Shown here: positions 1-9,690 of the stretch, piece after piece | How the letters are laid out: the number at the start of each line of letters is the position of its first letter | How positions within the stretch are numbered: position 1 is the stretch's first letter | Assembly: GCA_006969385.1 (NCBI GenBank) | Contig: CP030884.1 | Span: forward strand, 1,054,001-1,118,000 | Direction of reading: 5' to 3' | Length of the DNA: 64,000 nt | Source of the DNA: Planctomycetaceae bacterium | GTDB lineage: Bacteria; Planctomycetota; Phycisphaerae; UBA1845; UTPLA1 | Made by a program: the position numbers and the translations under genes | Notes under the pieces: generated by a model | Database searches by the model: none | The model's input: the letters and a program-made list of their open reading frames with translations, nothing else | Told to the model about the DNA's origin: nothing

Positions 1-1
1 C

Positions 2-361
2 TTAACCGTCCGCGCCGCGCAATCTAACTTCGATCGGAAACTGCTAACGCTCGCAGAATTTAAAACCGCGTTACAACCCATCCTCGAGCACAGCCACGAT
101 TACCAGATGACGCAACCCGCCGGCGAGTGCGTTCCCGTTGTGTATCAGCCGACGAATTTTAAACAAACCAAGGGCGCTGCGATCACCGGTACCACGCGTG
201 GCGACGGGCAACCCAACGCCGCCGCCCAACCACGCGGTCAAAACAGAACGCGCACGACCAAACCTGCGAACGACGAAGCGGCGACGACGAAATCGAAACG
301 CAAGTCGCAACGAGCCAACGAATCAGTCAAAGGCGGTCGTGACGCGAAAGGGGGCGAATAA
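2..361 (+). CDS. 3' end of an unknown protein (partial)
   Basis: The frame is open from base 2 to a TAA at 359-361, so the gene starts outside the window. The first visible part reads as a mixed, probably folded segment ([20 protein letters not shown]). The last 60 residues are a low-complexity, Lys/Arg/Thr-rich basic tail. Its stop overlaps the next ATG by one base (taATG), so the metalloprotease behind it is probably translationally coupled to it. I do not recognise the family. An internal ATG at 107 exists, but the upstream codons read as protein, so I treat the frame as continuous. Confidence 0.55.
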   Translation, partial: LTVRAAQSNFDRKLLTLAEFKTALQPILEHSHDYQMTQPAGECVPVVYQPTNFKQTKGAAITGTTRGDGQPNAAAQPRGQNRTRTTKPANDEAATTKSKRKSQRANESVKGGRDAKGGE

Positions 362-2166
362 TGCAGCACAAGCCCCTAATCGCAACGATTCTTACCGCGT
401 TAATCATCTTTGGCATGAGTGCGACATCAGCTTTCGCCTTCTCATGGTTCAATTTCGGTCCGTTGACCGTGATCTGGCCCACGGCGCAGAGCACGCGCTA
501 CCTGTCGCCGTCGACCTTTCCCGTCGGTTCGGATACCGATTTGCTCATTCGCGAAAGCATGGTGTTGTGGAACATCGTGCCGGGGGCCGTGTTCACGTAC
601 GACTTCATTCGCAACGAGCAGGACTTTCCCATCGATAACTTCGACGGCTTCAGCGATACCGCCGCCGTGCCTGCAGGCGACCTTGATCCCGGCGTGCTCG
701 GCGTCACCTTCCTTGTGAACGATGGTGCCAGTTGGTTCGACATGGATGTCGTGTTCAGCGATTTGCCCGAAGGCGTCGGATACACGCTCGACACGAACCC
801 GACTTGCGACGTGGTCGCCAACCCCACGCCCGACAACGGCTTCTCGTTCCTGCTTGTCGCCGTGCACGAACTCGGCCACGCGCTCGGCCTCGGTCACGAC
901 CCCATCGGCAACGAACCGCCGACCACGTCGTGGTTTATCGCCACGATGAACCCGCGCTATCCCAGCGGCGGACCGATGGGCGATCAGAACATCACCGAAG
1001 TTCACAGCGACGACCGCAACGGCATTCGTTTTCTCTATCCCGCATCCGGCCCGTCGCCGAACCCCGAAACGGATTTGGCCAATGCCAACTTCGTCAGTGG
1101 GCCGATTTTGGGCAAAGCGATTCCAGCGTTCTTTACGCCGACGACCGTTTTCCCCGACGACATGCTAACGCTGCGCAGCGTGGTGGAAAACTTTGGCGCA
1201 ACCAATCAACTGACGGTAAGCCAAGGCTTCTATCTATCGACCGACGCGACGATCACGACGGGCGATACGTTGCTCGGCAATTTGCTGTGGGATTTCGCCA
1301 TCGGTGATGCGTTCGAGTTTGATGTCGACGCCATCATGCCGGAAGACATTGCACCCGGCACCTATTACGTGGGCAGCATTCTTGATGACCTGAACGAAGT
1401 CACCGAAGTCTTCGAAGACAACAACGTCGTCTCGTATTGCGATGCGCTGACGATCGGACAACTCGCACCCGACTTCACGATTGCGGGTTCGGCGCTGGGC
1501 ACCTGCGGGCAACCGTTCGTCGGCCCGACGCCCGTCGTCGATAAGCCGCTCAACATGGGGCCGATCGTGTGGAGCCTCGATAATCCCGAGCCGGGCATGA
1601 GCATCAACCCCAACACCGGCGTCATCAGTTGGCCCAGCCCGGTGCCGTCGCCCTTTCAGTATCGCATTTTCGTGCGCGCTACCAACGGCGCGGGCAGCGA
1701 TGCGCGCGACATCTTCATCGGCGTGACGGCGGCCGCACCGCAACTGCAACAGATTGCCGATGCGATAACCGGCTCGTGCGATGCGAGCTACACCGGCCCG
1801 ACGCCGGCGTTGACGAACCCCGGCTGCATGACGCCGATTTTGAATTGGTCGCTGGTAAACGGCCCCGCAGGCATGACGATCAACTCGTCGAACGGCGTCG
1901 TCAGTTGGAACAACCCGGTGCCCGACGGATCGCCGTACCTGATTACCGTGCGCGCCACGAACGCGCAAGGCAACGGCGATGTGAGTTGGTCGCTGACCGT
2001 CGGCGGCGGGGATTTGAACGGCGACCAGGTGCTGGACGTCAACGATATCCCGACATTTGTCAATATGTTGCTCGGCAATCAAGCCGCAACAACGAACGCG
2101 GATATCAATTGCGACGGCAACGTGGACGGTTTGGATGTCGAGGCGCTGTTGGGGTTGCTGCTGTAA
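361..2166 (+). CDS. Secreted matrixin-like zinc metalloprotease with CARDB, Ig-like and dockerin parts
   Basis: A 601-residue exported protein. Residues 1-26 form a signal peptide ending AFA. The catalytic domain carries HExxHxxGxxH with H169, E170, H173 and H179, followed by a Met-turn (ATM, M196), the hallmark of metzincins such as matrixins. Residues of about 235-365 resemble a CARDB domain (gains in spacing of Asn/Val-rich strands, [14 protein letters not shown]). Two putative-Ig (He_PIG-like) repeats follow, each with the pattern W-S-L-x-N-x-P-x-G-M-x-I-N. The last 50 residues hold two EF-hand-like loops ([20 protein letters not shown]), a dockerin type I pattern. It likely cleaves extracellular protein; the substrate is unknown. 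Start chosen at ATG 361 because of the signal peptide and the coupling to the upstream stop. Confidence 0.85.
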   Translation: MQHKPLIATILTALIIFGMSATSAFAFSWFNFGPLTVIWPTAQSTRYLSPSTFPVGSDTDLLIRESMVLWNIVPGAVFTYDFIRNEQDFPIDNFDGFSDTAAVPAGDLDPGVLGVTFLVNDGASWFDMDVVFSDLPEGVGYTLDTNPTCDVVANPTPDNGFSFLLVAVHELGHALGLGHDPIGNEPPTTSWFIATMNPRYPSGGPMGDQNITEVHSDDRNGIRFLYPASGPSPNPETDLANANFVSGPILGKAIPAFFTPTTVFPDDMLTLRSVVENFGATNQLTVSQGFYLSTDATITTGDTLLGNLLWDFAIGDAFEFDVDAIMPEDIAPGTYYVGSILDDLNEVTEVFEDNNVVSYCDALTIGQLAPDFTIAGSALGTCGQPFVGPTPVVDKPLNMGPIVWSLDNPEPGMSINPNTGVISWPSPVPSPFQYRIFVRATNGAGSDARDIFIGVTAAAPQLQQIADAITGSCDASYTGPTPALTNPGCMTPILNWSLVNGPAGMTINSSNGVVSWNNPVPDGSPYLITVRATNAQGNGDVSWSLTVGGGDLNGDQVLDVNDIPTFVNMLLGNQAATTNADINCDGNVDGLDVEALLGLLL

Positions 2167-2240
2167 GGCGACGACGACGTATCGAATGTCAAACACGCTA
2201 CGTCGGCGCACACCGAAAATCGGCAGGTGTCACAAGATAG

Positions 2241-2364
2241 TACTTCATCCACCTTAATTGCGCGGGTTCCTAAACGCTGCGCTCGGGCTGAAACCCTCAC
2301 CCCAGCCCTCTCCCTGCGAGGGAGAGGGAGTTTACGTCACCCACTTTTTTATGTGGATGAAGTA
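2241..2364. repeat. MITE-like 124-bp element with terminal inverted repeats
   Basis: The ends are a perfect 12-bp inverted repeat: TACTTCATCCAC (2241-2252) and GTGGATGAAGTA (2353-2364). Inside is a GC-rich hairpin (CTCTCCCTGCGAGGGAGAG, about 2308-2327) preceded by a conserved stretch ending GAAACCCTCACC. A related copy lies in the opposite orientation at 57283-57394, with the outer and inner parts both recognisable. It fills most of the gap between two convergent genes. No reading frame of its own. Confidence 0.7.
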
Positions 2365-2419
2365 GCAGCGCGCCTTCTTACAACGAATGGCGGGCTACGT
2401 GCGTTACAAGTCCCAAACG

Positions 2420-4219
2420 TTACGGTCCCGCCAAGAGATATTGAATGTAACCGTCCAAATCCAAGCCATCTGCCGCGCCGTCGGCGTTGATGTCGGCCAT
2501 GCAGATATGCACCGGTTCGATCGGATTGCACACCAACGCCGCCGCAAACTCGGGAATGGTTAGCGGAATGCAATCCGTCCCGTTCAGGTCGTTATAGATC
2601 GCGCGGAACTGTTGCCAGTCGACGCAATCCACATCGCCGTCCAAATCCAAATCGAACGTGGCGCAAACATCTGGCGCAACGTTCACCGTGCCGGTCATCC
2701 CCGCATCGGGTGAACTGAAATAGTCAAAACTGGTCTTAGGATTTGCGTCGAGGAATAGCTCATCGAAAGCGACCATAAAGGTCGTACCCACGACTGCGGT
2801 CGGGGGCCCCGACGAGAATGCGCCATCCGGCACGCCCGGTGTACCGCTTACCACATTGTGCGGCCCGCCAGCCCAAGTCCAACGCACCGTGTCGCCAACT
2901 TCAATGGTGATGATCCCCGGCGAAAACGTGGCTGCCGGACCGACGCTGACGTCAAAAGTGGCCACGCCGTCGAAATCGAAGCTCACGCCAGCGCCCGAGT
3001 AACACGCGGCAAACGCCGCACACTCGGTGTGCGACAGCATCAGATCGCCATCGGTATCGCCCGGCACATTCAGGTTGATCGCACTGTCTTCGATCAGCCC
3101 CATCGGATCGTCAGTCAAGATCACGCTCAGCGACGTGATATCGTCCATCGGACTTAGACCCAAATCGGCCGCCGAAGCAAACAACGCAAACGCGCCACCG
3201 CCGGTCGAAATGAAAATATCCGCCGGGCCCATACCGGCACCCAGCGACCCCGAACCGGGTGTCAACGAAAACAATACGCCGACCGTCACCGGTACCCCGC
3301 GCGGGCCGCTGCCGTCTTGAATCGGTAAGCCATTGGGATCGGGGAAGAACAGTTTCATCCCATCGATGTCGTCGGCGTCTGGACCGATCGGATTTAAACC
3401 GAGTTGATTGGCCCGCAAGAAGATATCTTCACCACCCGGCTGAAACGGGCTGTCGTCGATGTAAATATTTGCACCGCTCGGAATCGAACTAGGAAGTTCC
3501 TGCAACGCCGCGCTGCCTTCCTGCAATGTGAAGAAGACGGTCGAGATATCGGTAAAGCCGCCGCGCGGTGCCGATCCGCCAAACGGTAAGCCGGTCACCG
3601 CCGGAGGAAAGTCGATCGCATCGACCGAGTCGATGATCATCGGAGGCACCATCGTTAACGGGCTGGTGTTCGGTTCCAGATCCATATCGACGCCGCCGAC
3701 ATCGCCTTGATTCAGTACCAACACATTGTTGGCGGAGAACGGCCCACCCGTCGCGCCTGCAATCGTGAAAGCTTGGGTCGACATATAAACATCGCCGGAT
3801 GCCTGAAAGCGCGCGGCTTGGTCGGTCACGTTGAACGGCTTGCCCAGTCCGGTCAGCACCGCATCGGGCGCAGCGCTGCCCGACGAACTGCGCGAGACGG
3901 AAAAGAGAATCACAAACTCATCCATCGGCCCCAAGACATCGATGCTGGTCGTCACGCCATCCAAATCCGACGGCATCGCGATGATTCCCAAACCACCGGA
4001 GGGTATGGCGACGAACGGTCCGGGCTTGTCGAGCAAGTCCGATTCGGTAATCAGCCCACCGACAACGGGCGAACCCGCATCGACGGAGTAAAGCGGATTG
4101 TCGAGTGGCACATCGGCGTTGGGCGGAAAGGCGTGCGCCCACGGCGTGGCCACCAAACCGAAAACGACCGCCGAGATTTGCACTGCGGCGGTCCGTCTAT
4201 TTCGACGGTTCAAGCTCAT
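2420..4219 (-). CDS. Secreted dockerin-type protein with a degenerate cupredoxin-like domain
   Basis: 599 residues from ATG 4219, which has GGAGGGG upstream and opens a Sec signal peptide (residues 1-30, ending AHA); a longer frame to 4300 lacks this support. The first 380 residues are an unrecognised extracellular beta-rich region. An EF-hand-like loop (GDTDGDLMLSHTE, near 386) precedes a cupredoxin-like domain at about 416-510. That domain keeps GDTVRWTW and the first His (GGPHNVVS), but the position normally holding the Cys reads SS, and the second His is Asp (FSSPDAGM). A type 1 copper site is therefore unlikely. The last 80 residues hold a split dockerin (DLDLDGDVD and ADINADGAAD). Convergent with the metalloprotease gene. 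Function unknown. Confidence 0.75.
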   Translation of the reverse strand: MSLNRRNRRTAAVQISAVVFGLVATPWAHAFPPNADVPLDNPLYSVDAGSPVVGGLITESDLLDKPGPFVAIPSGGLGIIAMPSDLDGVTTSIDVLGPMDEFVILFSVSRSSSGSAAPDAVLTGLGKPFNVTDQAARFQASGDVYMSTQAFTIAGATGGPFSANNVLVLNQGDVGGVDMDLEPNTSPLTMVPPMIIDSVDAIDFPPAVTGLPFGGSAPRGGFTDISTVFFTLQEGSAALQELPSSIPSGANIYIDDSPFQPGGEDIFLRANQLGLNPIGPDADDIDGMKLFFPDPNGLPIQDGSGPRGVPVTVGVLFSLTPGSGSLGAGMGPADIFISTGGGAFALFASAADLGLSPMDDITSLSVILTDDPMGLIEDSAINLNVPGDTDGDLMLSHTECAAFAACYSGAGVSFDFDGVATFDVSVGPAATFSPGIITIEVGDTVRWTWAGGPHNVVSGTPGVPDGAFSSGPPTAVVGTTFMVAFDELFLDANPKTSFDYFSSPDAGMTGTVNVAPDVCATFDLDLDGDVDCVDWQQFRAIYNDLNGTDCIPLTIPEFAAALVCNPIEPVHICMADINADGAADGLDLDGYIQYLLAGP

Positions 4220-4448
4220 ATCACGGTCCCCTCCAACCGCAGGCTCGCGGCGAAGATGCCATGTTGCGAATGCAACCACACCCTGCCGCCCCGCGGTCAT
4301 GAATCTGCTGCGCGATTAGATCGGGTTGTATTGTAACCGTTTGCATGCCGTCAGAAGACGGTTGAGACGGGCAAATGGCCGGCGATTTGCGAGATTTGGC
4401 AAAATTTCGCCACATCTTGCCGAAATCCGCACCTTCCGGACCCTCGAA

Positions 4449-7328
4449 TTAGGGTTGCCCCGCCGCGAGCCAAGGCGGCCACGCGGCATCGAGGACCAAT
4501 CGCCGGCGAATCATGCGGGCGAGATAGCCATAGTATTCGTAGTCGTAGCAAGCCTCGCAGCGTTGCAAGAGTTCGATCGCAGCCGATCGATCTTCGCGCC
4601 CCAACGCGACGCAACCGGCAATGAACAGTGGCTCCGCGCGTTTCAATTTTGGCGCCTCACCAAAACCGGGCCAATGATCGTCAATCGAAAACGTCGGATC
4701 GGTAAACAAGCGCCAACGACGACGATCCCATTCGGAGAGCAATGTCGTATCCAGCTCGCGCAGATGTGGGGCCAGCAGTTCGCTCGCGCGATCGCCGGCG
4801 CCGATCAGATGATACGTGGCCGCTAGCGCCAGTAGATTGCGTTCGTCTTTTAGCGCCGATCGATCACTTGCGTCGAGTCGTTCGAGGGCTTGTGACGGTC
4901 CCTGCTGCTCGACTGCGAGTAACGCCGGTACCAAATCGGCCACCCAGATTTTGCGCCAATCATTCTGATCGATGATCGCATTCAGCGCATCGATATCGTT
5001 GGTGGCTTCCGACAGATCGCCGAGCCAGTAATAAACCAACCATCGGTATTCATATTGCTCGATACGGTCGCGATCCGACTTGCACATCGATAGCGCGCGC
5101 GTGCGCAGCGCCAGCGCTTTGCGTAGACCGGTCGCCTCCTCAACGTGCCAAGGTCTTGGATTGATCGAAAGGTTCTCAAACAGCCGGCCCAATGTTTGTT
5201 GTCGGTCCGAGACCGATTCCCAAAACTCCGCTTCGGCGGAAAGTCCGCGCAGGCCGCCATCTTCACCGGGCAACTCGCCCTTTTCCTGCGCCTCACGCGC
5301 CATCATCAGCGACCTATCGAAATAATTGATCCCCTGTTGGGCTAAACCCAAATCGGCGTTGATTTCCGCCGCAATGCGATAGGCCAACGACGATAGATAA
5401 CGCGGATACGGATTGTTGCGCGCCAGCGTGCAGGCGGCTTCGAGGCTGGGCGTAATTTGGCCGAGGTTCTCGATATTGCGCTCGTGAAACATCAGGTAGT
5501 TACCGGCGCGGCCCTGATGCAAAATCGCCTGATAAAAAGTTTCGCCCTGATTGAGCGCCAAGTTCTGCGCCGTGGCGTAGTCGGCCATGGCCTTCTTCGG
5601 CTCCGAGCGAACCAAAGCCGTGGCACGTAGAAAGTAAGCTTCGGGTGTGGGCTCCGTATCGTCATCGAGTTGTATCTGCGCCAGTCGGTCATTGCCCTTG
5701 GCCAACCATAATTCAGAAGCACCATCATCACCGCTGCGCCGCGCGATCCACGCCATTAGGTACAAGGATTCCAGATCGCCGGCATCCAAGTCCAGCGCGC
5801 GTTGCACATGCACGCGCGCTTGCTCGATATCCTGCAAAACGTAGCTGAGCCCCAAGGTTCGTTCGAACGCGACGCGCAGATCGATTCTCGTCGGAGCCTG
5901 CGCCGGCAACAGTTCGCGGGCGCGCCCCCAATTGCGGTAGTCGGTACGCAACAACTCCGTCCAAGCGGAATCGATGGCCTGACCCTGCCGTTGTTGGAGA
6001 TTGGCCCGCGCCTGCACCGACCACGCGACCGCGCCGACCGCCATCAACACCAACAAACAGCCGATGGTGAATTTAGCCGGATGTCGTTTTACCCACTTCA
6101 CACCTTTTTCAAACAGACTCGTGCGCCGGCTCAAAATCGGGCGATTGTCCGCATAACGCCGCAGATCCGCCGCGAATTCGCCTGCCGACGGATACCGCTT
6201 GGGCGGCGCTTTCTCCATCGCCCGCAAACAAATCGTTTCGAGATCGATCGGGATTTGCGGATCGATACGGCGCAACGCCTTCGGTTCGCGCTCGCGTATA
6301 CGCGCGATCAACTGTTCGCGCGACACACCATCGAACGGCCGCTTGCCGGTCAGCAACTCATAAAGCGTTACGCCCAACGAATACACGTCGGTCCGCAGAT
6401 CGATGCGCTCGCGATCGGCATCGATTTGCTCGGGCGACATATACGCGGGCGTGCCCAACATCTCGCCGGTAATCGTCAAACTCGGCTCGTCGAGCATGCG
6501 CGCCAAACCGAAGTCGGTAATGTGCAACTGACCGTCGCGACCGAGCAACAAATTCTGCGGCTTGATATCGCGGTGAATCACGTTGGCCTTATGGGCGTGA
6601 TCCAGACCGTCGGCAACCGACGCGATTAATCGCGCGATGCGGCGATAGTTCGGTCGATGCCGCACGCTGCTTTGATCGAAGCTAATCGATTGCGGCTGCG
6701 GCCCCACGCCTGAAGATGCACCGTTAACTTCGGCGCGGGAAAAGTGATCGGCATGCAGGCCCGACAGCACCGCCGAGCGATCTTCTTTGAGCATGTGGCC
6801 CAGGTTCGGCCCTTCGATCAATTCCATCGCGTAATAGAAATGGCCGTCGGCTTCACCTTGGGCATAGACCGGCACGATGTTGGTATGGTGCAGCTTGGCC
6901 GCCGCTTGCGCTTCGTGACGAAATCGATTAACGGCCGCCTCGCTCGTGCAGACCGTGCCGGGTAAAACTTTTAAGGCAACGATGCGATTGAGACTCACTT
7001 GCCGCGCCCGATAGACGACACCCATACCGCCGCGTCCGAGTTCTTCCAAGATTTCAAAATCGCCCAGATGTTTACCGGCAGCGAAGATGCTTCGATTGAT
7101 CGACGATGCGGAGTTACTTAACGAGGACGCGCGCGTGCCCTCTTTAAACACGTGTTCCTGACGACGGCGCGCCAAATCCATCGCATCCAGCATTTCGCGC
7201 GTTTCGCGTACCGCCCGTCGACACGCATCGCAGGCGTCGACGTGGGCGCGCACCGCTTGCTGTTCCGCGGTTTCCAGCGCGCCTTCCAGATAATCGAGCA
7301 GAAGTTCGTCGACCGTCTCGCACTTCAT
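4449..7328 (-). CDS. Membrane Ser/Thr protein kinase with N-terminal zf-HC2 domain and C-terminal repeat region
   Basis: 959 residues. Residues 1-50 form a zinc-binding anti-sigma-like zf-HC2 motif (H29, C32, C35). A Hanks-type kinase follows: glycine loop GRGGMG at 97-102, Lys119 in ALKV, HRDIKPQN at 251-258, DFG at 271-273, and GTPAYMSPEQ near 291-300. One membrane segment lies near 418-437. The roughly 500-residue remainder has helical, TPR-like composition and probably lies outside the membrane. Twelve bases separate it from the ECF sigma gene, so the two form an operon. By analogy with planctomycete STK-linked ECF groups, the kinase and its zf-HC2 segment likely control that sigma factor. 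The signal sensed is unknown. Start is ATG 7328. Confidence 0.88.
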   Translation of the reverse strand: MKCETVDELLLDYLEGALETAEQQAVRAHVDACDACRRAVRETREMLDAMDLARRRQEHVFKEGTRASSLSNSASSINRSIFAAGKHLGDFEILEELGRGGMGVVYRARQVSLNRIVALKVLPGTVCTSEAAVNRFRHEAQAAAKLHHTNIVPVYAQGEADGHFYYAMELIEGPNLGHMLKEDRSAVLSGLHADHFSRAEVNGASSGVGPQPQSISFDQSSVRHRPNYRRIARLIASVADGLDHAHKANVIHRDIKPQNLLLGRDGQLHITDFGLARMLDEPSLTITGEMLGTPAYMSPEQIDADRERIDLRTDVYSLGVTLYELLTGKRPFDGVSREQLIARIREREPKALRRIDPQIPIDLETICLRAMEKAPPKRYPSAGEFAADLRRYADNRPILSRRTSLFEKGVKWVKRHPAKFTIGCLLVLMAVGAVAWSVQARANLQQRQGQAIDSAWTELLRTDYRNWGRARELLPAQAPTRIDLRVAFERTLGLSYVLQDIEQARVHVQRALDLDAGDLESLYLMAWIARRSGDDGASELWLAKGNDRLAQIQLDDDTEPTPEAYFLRATALVRSEPKKAMADYATAQNLALNQGETFYQAILHQGRAGNYLMFHERNIENLGQITPSLEAACTLARNNPYPRYLSSLAYRIAAEINADLGLAQQGINYFDRSLMMAREAQEKGELPGEDGGLRGLSAEAEFWESVSDRQQTLGRLFENLSINPRPWHVEEATGLRKALALRTRALSMCKSDRDRIEQYEYRWLVYYWLGDLSEATNDIDALNAIIDQNDWRKIWVADLVPALLAVEQQGPSQALERLDASDRSALKDERNLLALAATYHLIGAGDRASELLAPHLRELDTTLLSEWDRRRWRLFTDPTFSIDDHWPGFGEAPKLKRAEPLFIAGCVALGREDRSAAIELLQRCEACYDYEYYGYLARMIRRRLVLDAAWPPWLAAGQP

Positions 7329-7340
7329 GGCAAGACCCGT

Positions 7341-7922
7341 TTAAGCGGAGGAATCATCGAGCGAGTTGAGTTTGGTACGCAAATGGCGGGTAGCCTTGGC
7401 AATCCGCGCCTTGGTGCCCGACAGCGTAAGCCCGATCGCGTCGGCCACTTCCATGCGCGAGAGACCTTGAAAAAAATAGAGAATCACAACTTCGCGCAGG
7501 TCGTCGTCCATCGCGTCGACCACTTCCTGCACCCGCCGCGCCCGGTCTTCCTTCAGCGCCTTACCCGCCGGCGTCGTGGTCGGATCGAGCGGCACGACGG
7601 CGTTGGCCCAGACGTTGCTGCTGGATTGCGCCGCCGACAGCCGGACTTCGGGTTTCATTTTGCGAATGCAATCGATCGATCGATTGCGGGCGACACGATA
7701 GAGCCAGCCCCGCAGCGAGCCCGAGGGCACGCCGCCACCACCGGGGTTAAGGCACTTTATCATGACATCCTGCACGATGTCTTCGGCGAGGGCCTCGTTA
7801 TACACCATGCGCTGGCAGAACAGCAGCAACTCGGGCGTGTAATGATCGCGAATTTCCGCAATCACCTCGTGATCGCCGTCGGCCAGTCGCTTCATCCAGA
7901 TGCTGTCGCGGTCTTCGCTCAT
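7341..7922 (-). CDS. ECF-type RNA polymerase sigma factor
   Basis: 193 residues from ATG 7922. A frame reaching 8216 exists, but the family similarity begins at MSEDRDSIWMKRLADGD. Region 2 is visible (LLLFCQRMVYNEALAEDIVQ) with the usual following segment GWLYRVARNRSIDCIRK. Region 4 is the helix-turn-helix LSRMEVADAIGLTLSGTKAR. No separate anti-sigma gene is seen; the zf-HC2 kinase directly downstream probably serves that role. The 287-bp divergent gap to msrA should hold its promoter, but no clear element was picked out by eye. Confidence 0.88.
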   Translation of the reverse strand: MSEDRDSIWMKRLADGDHEVIAEIRDHYTPELLLFCQRMVYNEALAEDIVQDVMIKCLNPGGGGVPSGSLRGWLYRVARNRSIDCIRKMKPEVRLSAAQSSSNVWANAVVPLDPTTTPAGKALKEDRARRVQEVVDAMDDDLREVVILYFFQGLSRMEVADAIGLTLSGTKARIAKATRHLRTKLNSLDDSSA

Positions 7923-8209
7923 AAATCTCGTCGCAACGCGGCGCGGTGGCCGACTGTAAGTTTCTGTTATTTCAGTAGTTCGGGACACGTCGCCGCTGCC
8001 CGGACGCCATTGTAATCGCGAATCGCCCGACGTGAGCGCGATTTTTCCGGACGGTTCGTCAACCGGCGCATCGGACACCGCAAATTCCGACGAATTGGTG
8101 AATGATGGCCGATTCGCAGCGGAATATTGTATCGGGTGGAGATTTTCGCAGGGGTGGGGCTGCCGGATTCCGCCCGACCTCACTAACATCTTGCCGGGAG
8201 CAACTTTGC

Positions 8210-8917
8210 ATGACAACTCGCACTATCAAACCCCGAACACGATCATTGACGGCCCTCGCTTGCTTCGCTGTGGCAATGCCGGCCCTTGCGAGCCTGGGCT
8301 GTAACCAATCCAGCGGTCAGGCGTCGGCCAGCGGCTCGACCGCTGTGGCGGGCGACTCGGCTAAGATGGGCGACCGTACGACAGACACAGAAAAAACAAT
8401 GACGACGCAGTTACAGAAAGACGGAGGCGAAATGCCAATGGAAACGGCAACATTCGGTGGCGGTTGCTTTTGGGGCGTGGAACTCGCCTTTAGTCAGCAG
8501 GAAGGCGTCATCGAAACCGACGTCGGCTTTATGGGCGGCACGAAGGACGATCCGTCGTACAAAGAGGTTTGTTACACTGACACCGGCCACGCGGAAGTCG
8601 TCCACCTAACCTTCGACCCGAACAAGATCAGCTACAACGACCTGCTCAACATTTTCTGGCGCATACACGACCCCACGCAGGTCAATCGCCAAGGGCCGGA
8701 TGTCGGCACGCAGTACCGCACCGTGATCTTCTATCACAACGACGAACAGCGCGACCAAGCCGAAGCATCGAAGAAGGCCATGGACGCCAGTGGTAAGTTC
8801 AAGGCACCGATCGCAACGATTATCGAACCTGCCGCAACATTCTGGAAAGCCGAAGACTACCATCAGGACTACTTGAAGAAGCGCGGTCAGACGTCGTGCC
8901 ACATTCCGAATATCTAA
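8210..8917 (+). CDS. msrA: Peptide methionine-(S)-S-oxide reductase, lipoprotein form
   Basis: Reduces methionine-S-sulfoxide in oxidised proteins. 235 residues from ATG 8210, preceded by GGGAG. The first 31 residues are a lipoprotein signal with lipobox ASLGC (Cys31), so the enzyme sits outside the cytoplasm, tethered to a membrane. A Ser/Thr-rich linker runs to about residue 75. The MsrA core starts with GGGCFWG (catalytic Cys86) and includes GHAEVV and GTQYRTVIFYH. A second Cys in the last residues (TSCHIPNI) is the likely resolving cysteine. No msrB is fused or adjacent. A strong terminator follows. Confidence 0.93.
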   Translation: MTTRTIKPRTRSLTALACFAVAMPALASLGCNQSSGQASASGSTAVAGDSAKMGDRTTDTEKTMTTQLQKDGGEMPMETATFGGGCFWGVELAFSQQEGVIETDVGFMGGTKDDPSYKEVCYTDTGHAEVVHLTFDPNKISYNDLLNIFWRIHDPTQVNRQGPDVGTQYRTVIFYHNDEQRDQAEASKKAMDASGKFKAPIATIIEPAATFWKAEDYHQDYLKKRGQTSCHIPNI

Positions 8918-8944
8918 ACGTGTTTAAACGAAGCAGAATCATCG

Positions 8945-8981
8945 AACCGCGGCGCGCAACAATGCGCGCCGCGGTTTTCTT
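8945..8981 (+). terminator. Rho-independent terminator after msrA
   Basis: A perfect inverted repeat (AACCGCGGCGCGC and GCGCGCCGCGGTT) around the loop AACAAT is followed by a T-rich run. It lies 28 bases after the msrA stop. Confidence 0.85.
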
Positions 8982-9086
8982 TTGTCCTGATTGCTTCTCG
9001 ATTTGATTCCGGTGTGCGCCATGCCTAGCATCGAGTGCTCCTCGCACATAACGAGCAACCTTCCTCGCGTGGAGTTACCCACCCCA

Positions 9087-9470
9087 ATGTCTGCCAAGAA
9101 ATTCCCCTCCGTCGCATTAGCTTGTTTGCTCTTATTGACCGGCACGGTTGGCTGCGTCGACTGGCTGCGCGGTCTGTTGCCGATCGCCTGCACAACGGAA
9201 TTTCGCTACGGCCTGTCGGGCACTGTGACCGACCCGGATGGGGAAGCGATTGAAGGCGTTACCGTGACGATCACCGACGGCGATTACGAAGAAGATGCGA
9301 TGTTCCTGTCGGATACCGAATACGTCGGCGCCGGCGAGCGCGCTGGCACGTACACGATTACCGTCGAAGCGCCGGGCTACGAGACGGCGACGTTAGAGAA
9401 CGTCGAAATAACGGCCGATGAGTGCCACGTGATCGGCAAGGTGCGAAATTTTGTCTTGAATCCGTTGTAG
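9087..9470 (+). CDS. Small lipoprotein with a carboxypeptidase-regulatory-like fold
   Basis: 127 residues from ATG 9087, with GGAG upstream. The signal peptide ends in a lipobox-like TGTVGC (Cys23). The rest has the pattern of a CarboxypepD_reg/transthyretin-like beta sandwich: GLSGTVTDPDGEAIEGVTVT, then GAGERAGTYTITVEAPGYET. Such domains usually act as structural modules in the envelope. No enzymatic residues seen. The longer frame beginning at 8991 has no signal peptide and is rejected. Confidence 0.7.
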   Translation: MSAKKFPSVALACLLLLTGTVGCVDWLRGLLPIACTTEFRYGLSGTVTDPDGEAIEGVTVTITDGDYEEDAMFLSDTEYVGAGERAGTYTITVEAPGYETATLENVEITADECHVIGKVRNFVLNPL

Positions 9471-9690
9471 TGTGAGAATTACGCTTAGCAGCAACGACTA
9501 AAGTTGTTTTTCCGGGAGCCATATGCCCAGAAAGAGTAGGTCAGGTGATAACCTGACTCTGCCACCGGCGACTTGCGGATAAACCAAAGTCAACCCGTTA
9601 GCGCGTTGCGGTCGTCAATTAATGAATGGTACGGCGTCATCTTTGCGCCCGTTGTCAGGTTATCACCTGACCTACATCCGACGGTTGTGC
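9471..9690. repeat. Gap with a pair of inverted palindromic repeats
   Basis: The 22-bp sequence at 9536-9557 (starts GTAGGTCAGGTGATAACC) is found as its exact reverse complement at 9654-9675. Each arm is itself nearly palindromic around GTCAGGT/ACCTGAC. The two arms could pair into a long hairpin with a loop of about 96 bases. No gene is seen in the rest of the gap. Confidence 0.65.

Noticed and set aside
1234..2211. Minus-strand 325-codon frame opposite the metalloprotease
   Set aside because: Arg/His/Val-rich shadow frame produced by GC-rich codons; no signal, motif or ribosome site.
5802..6629. Plus-strand 275-codon frame opposite the kinase
   Set aside because: Antisense shadow, no family features.
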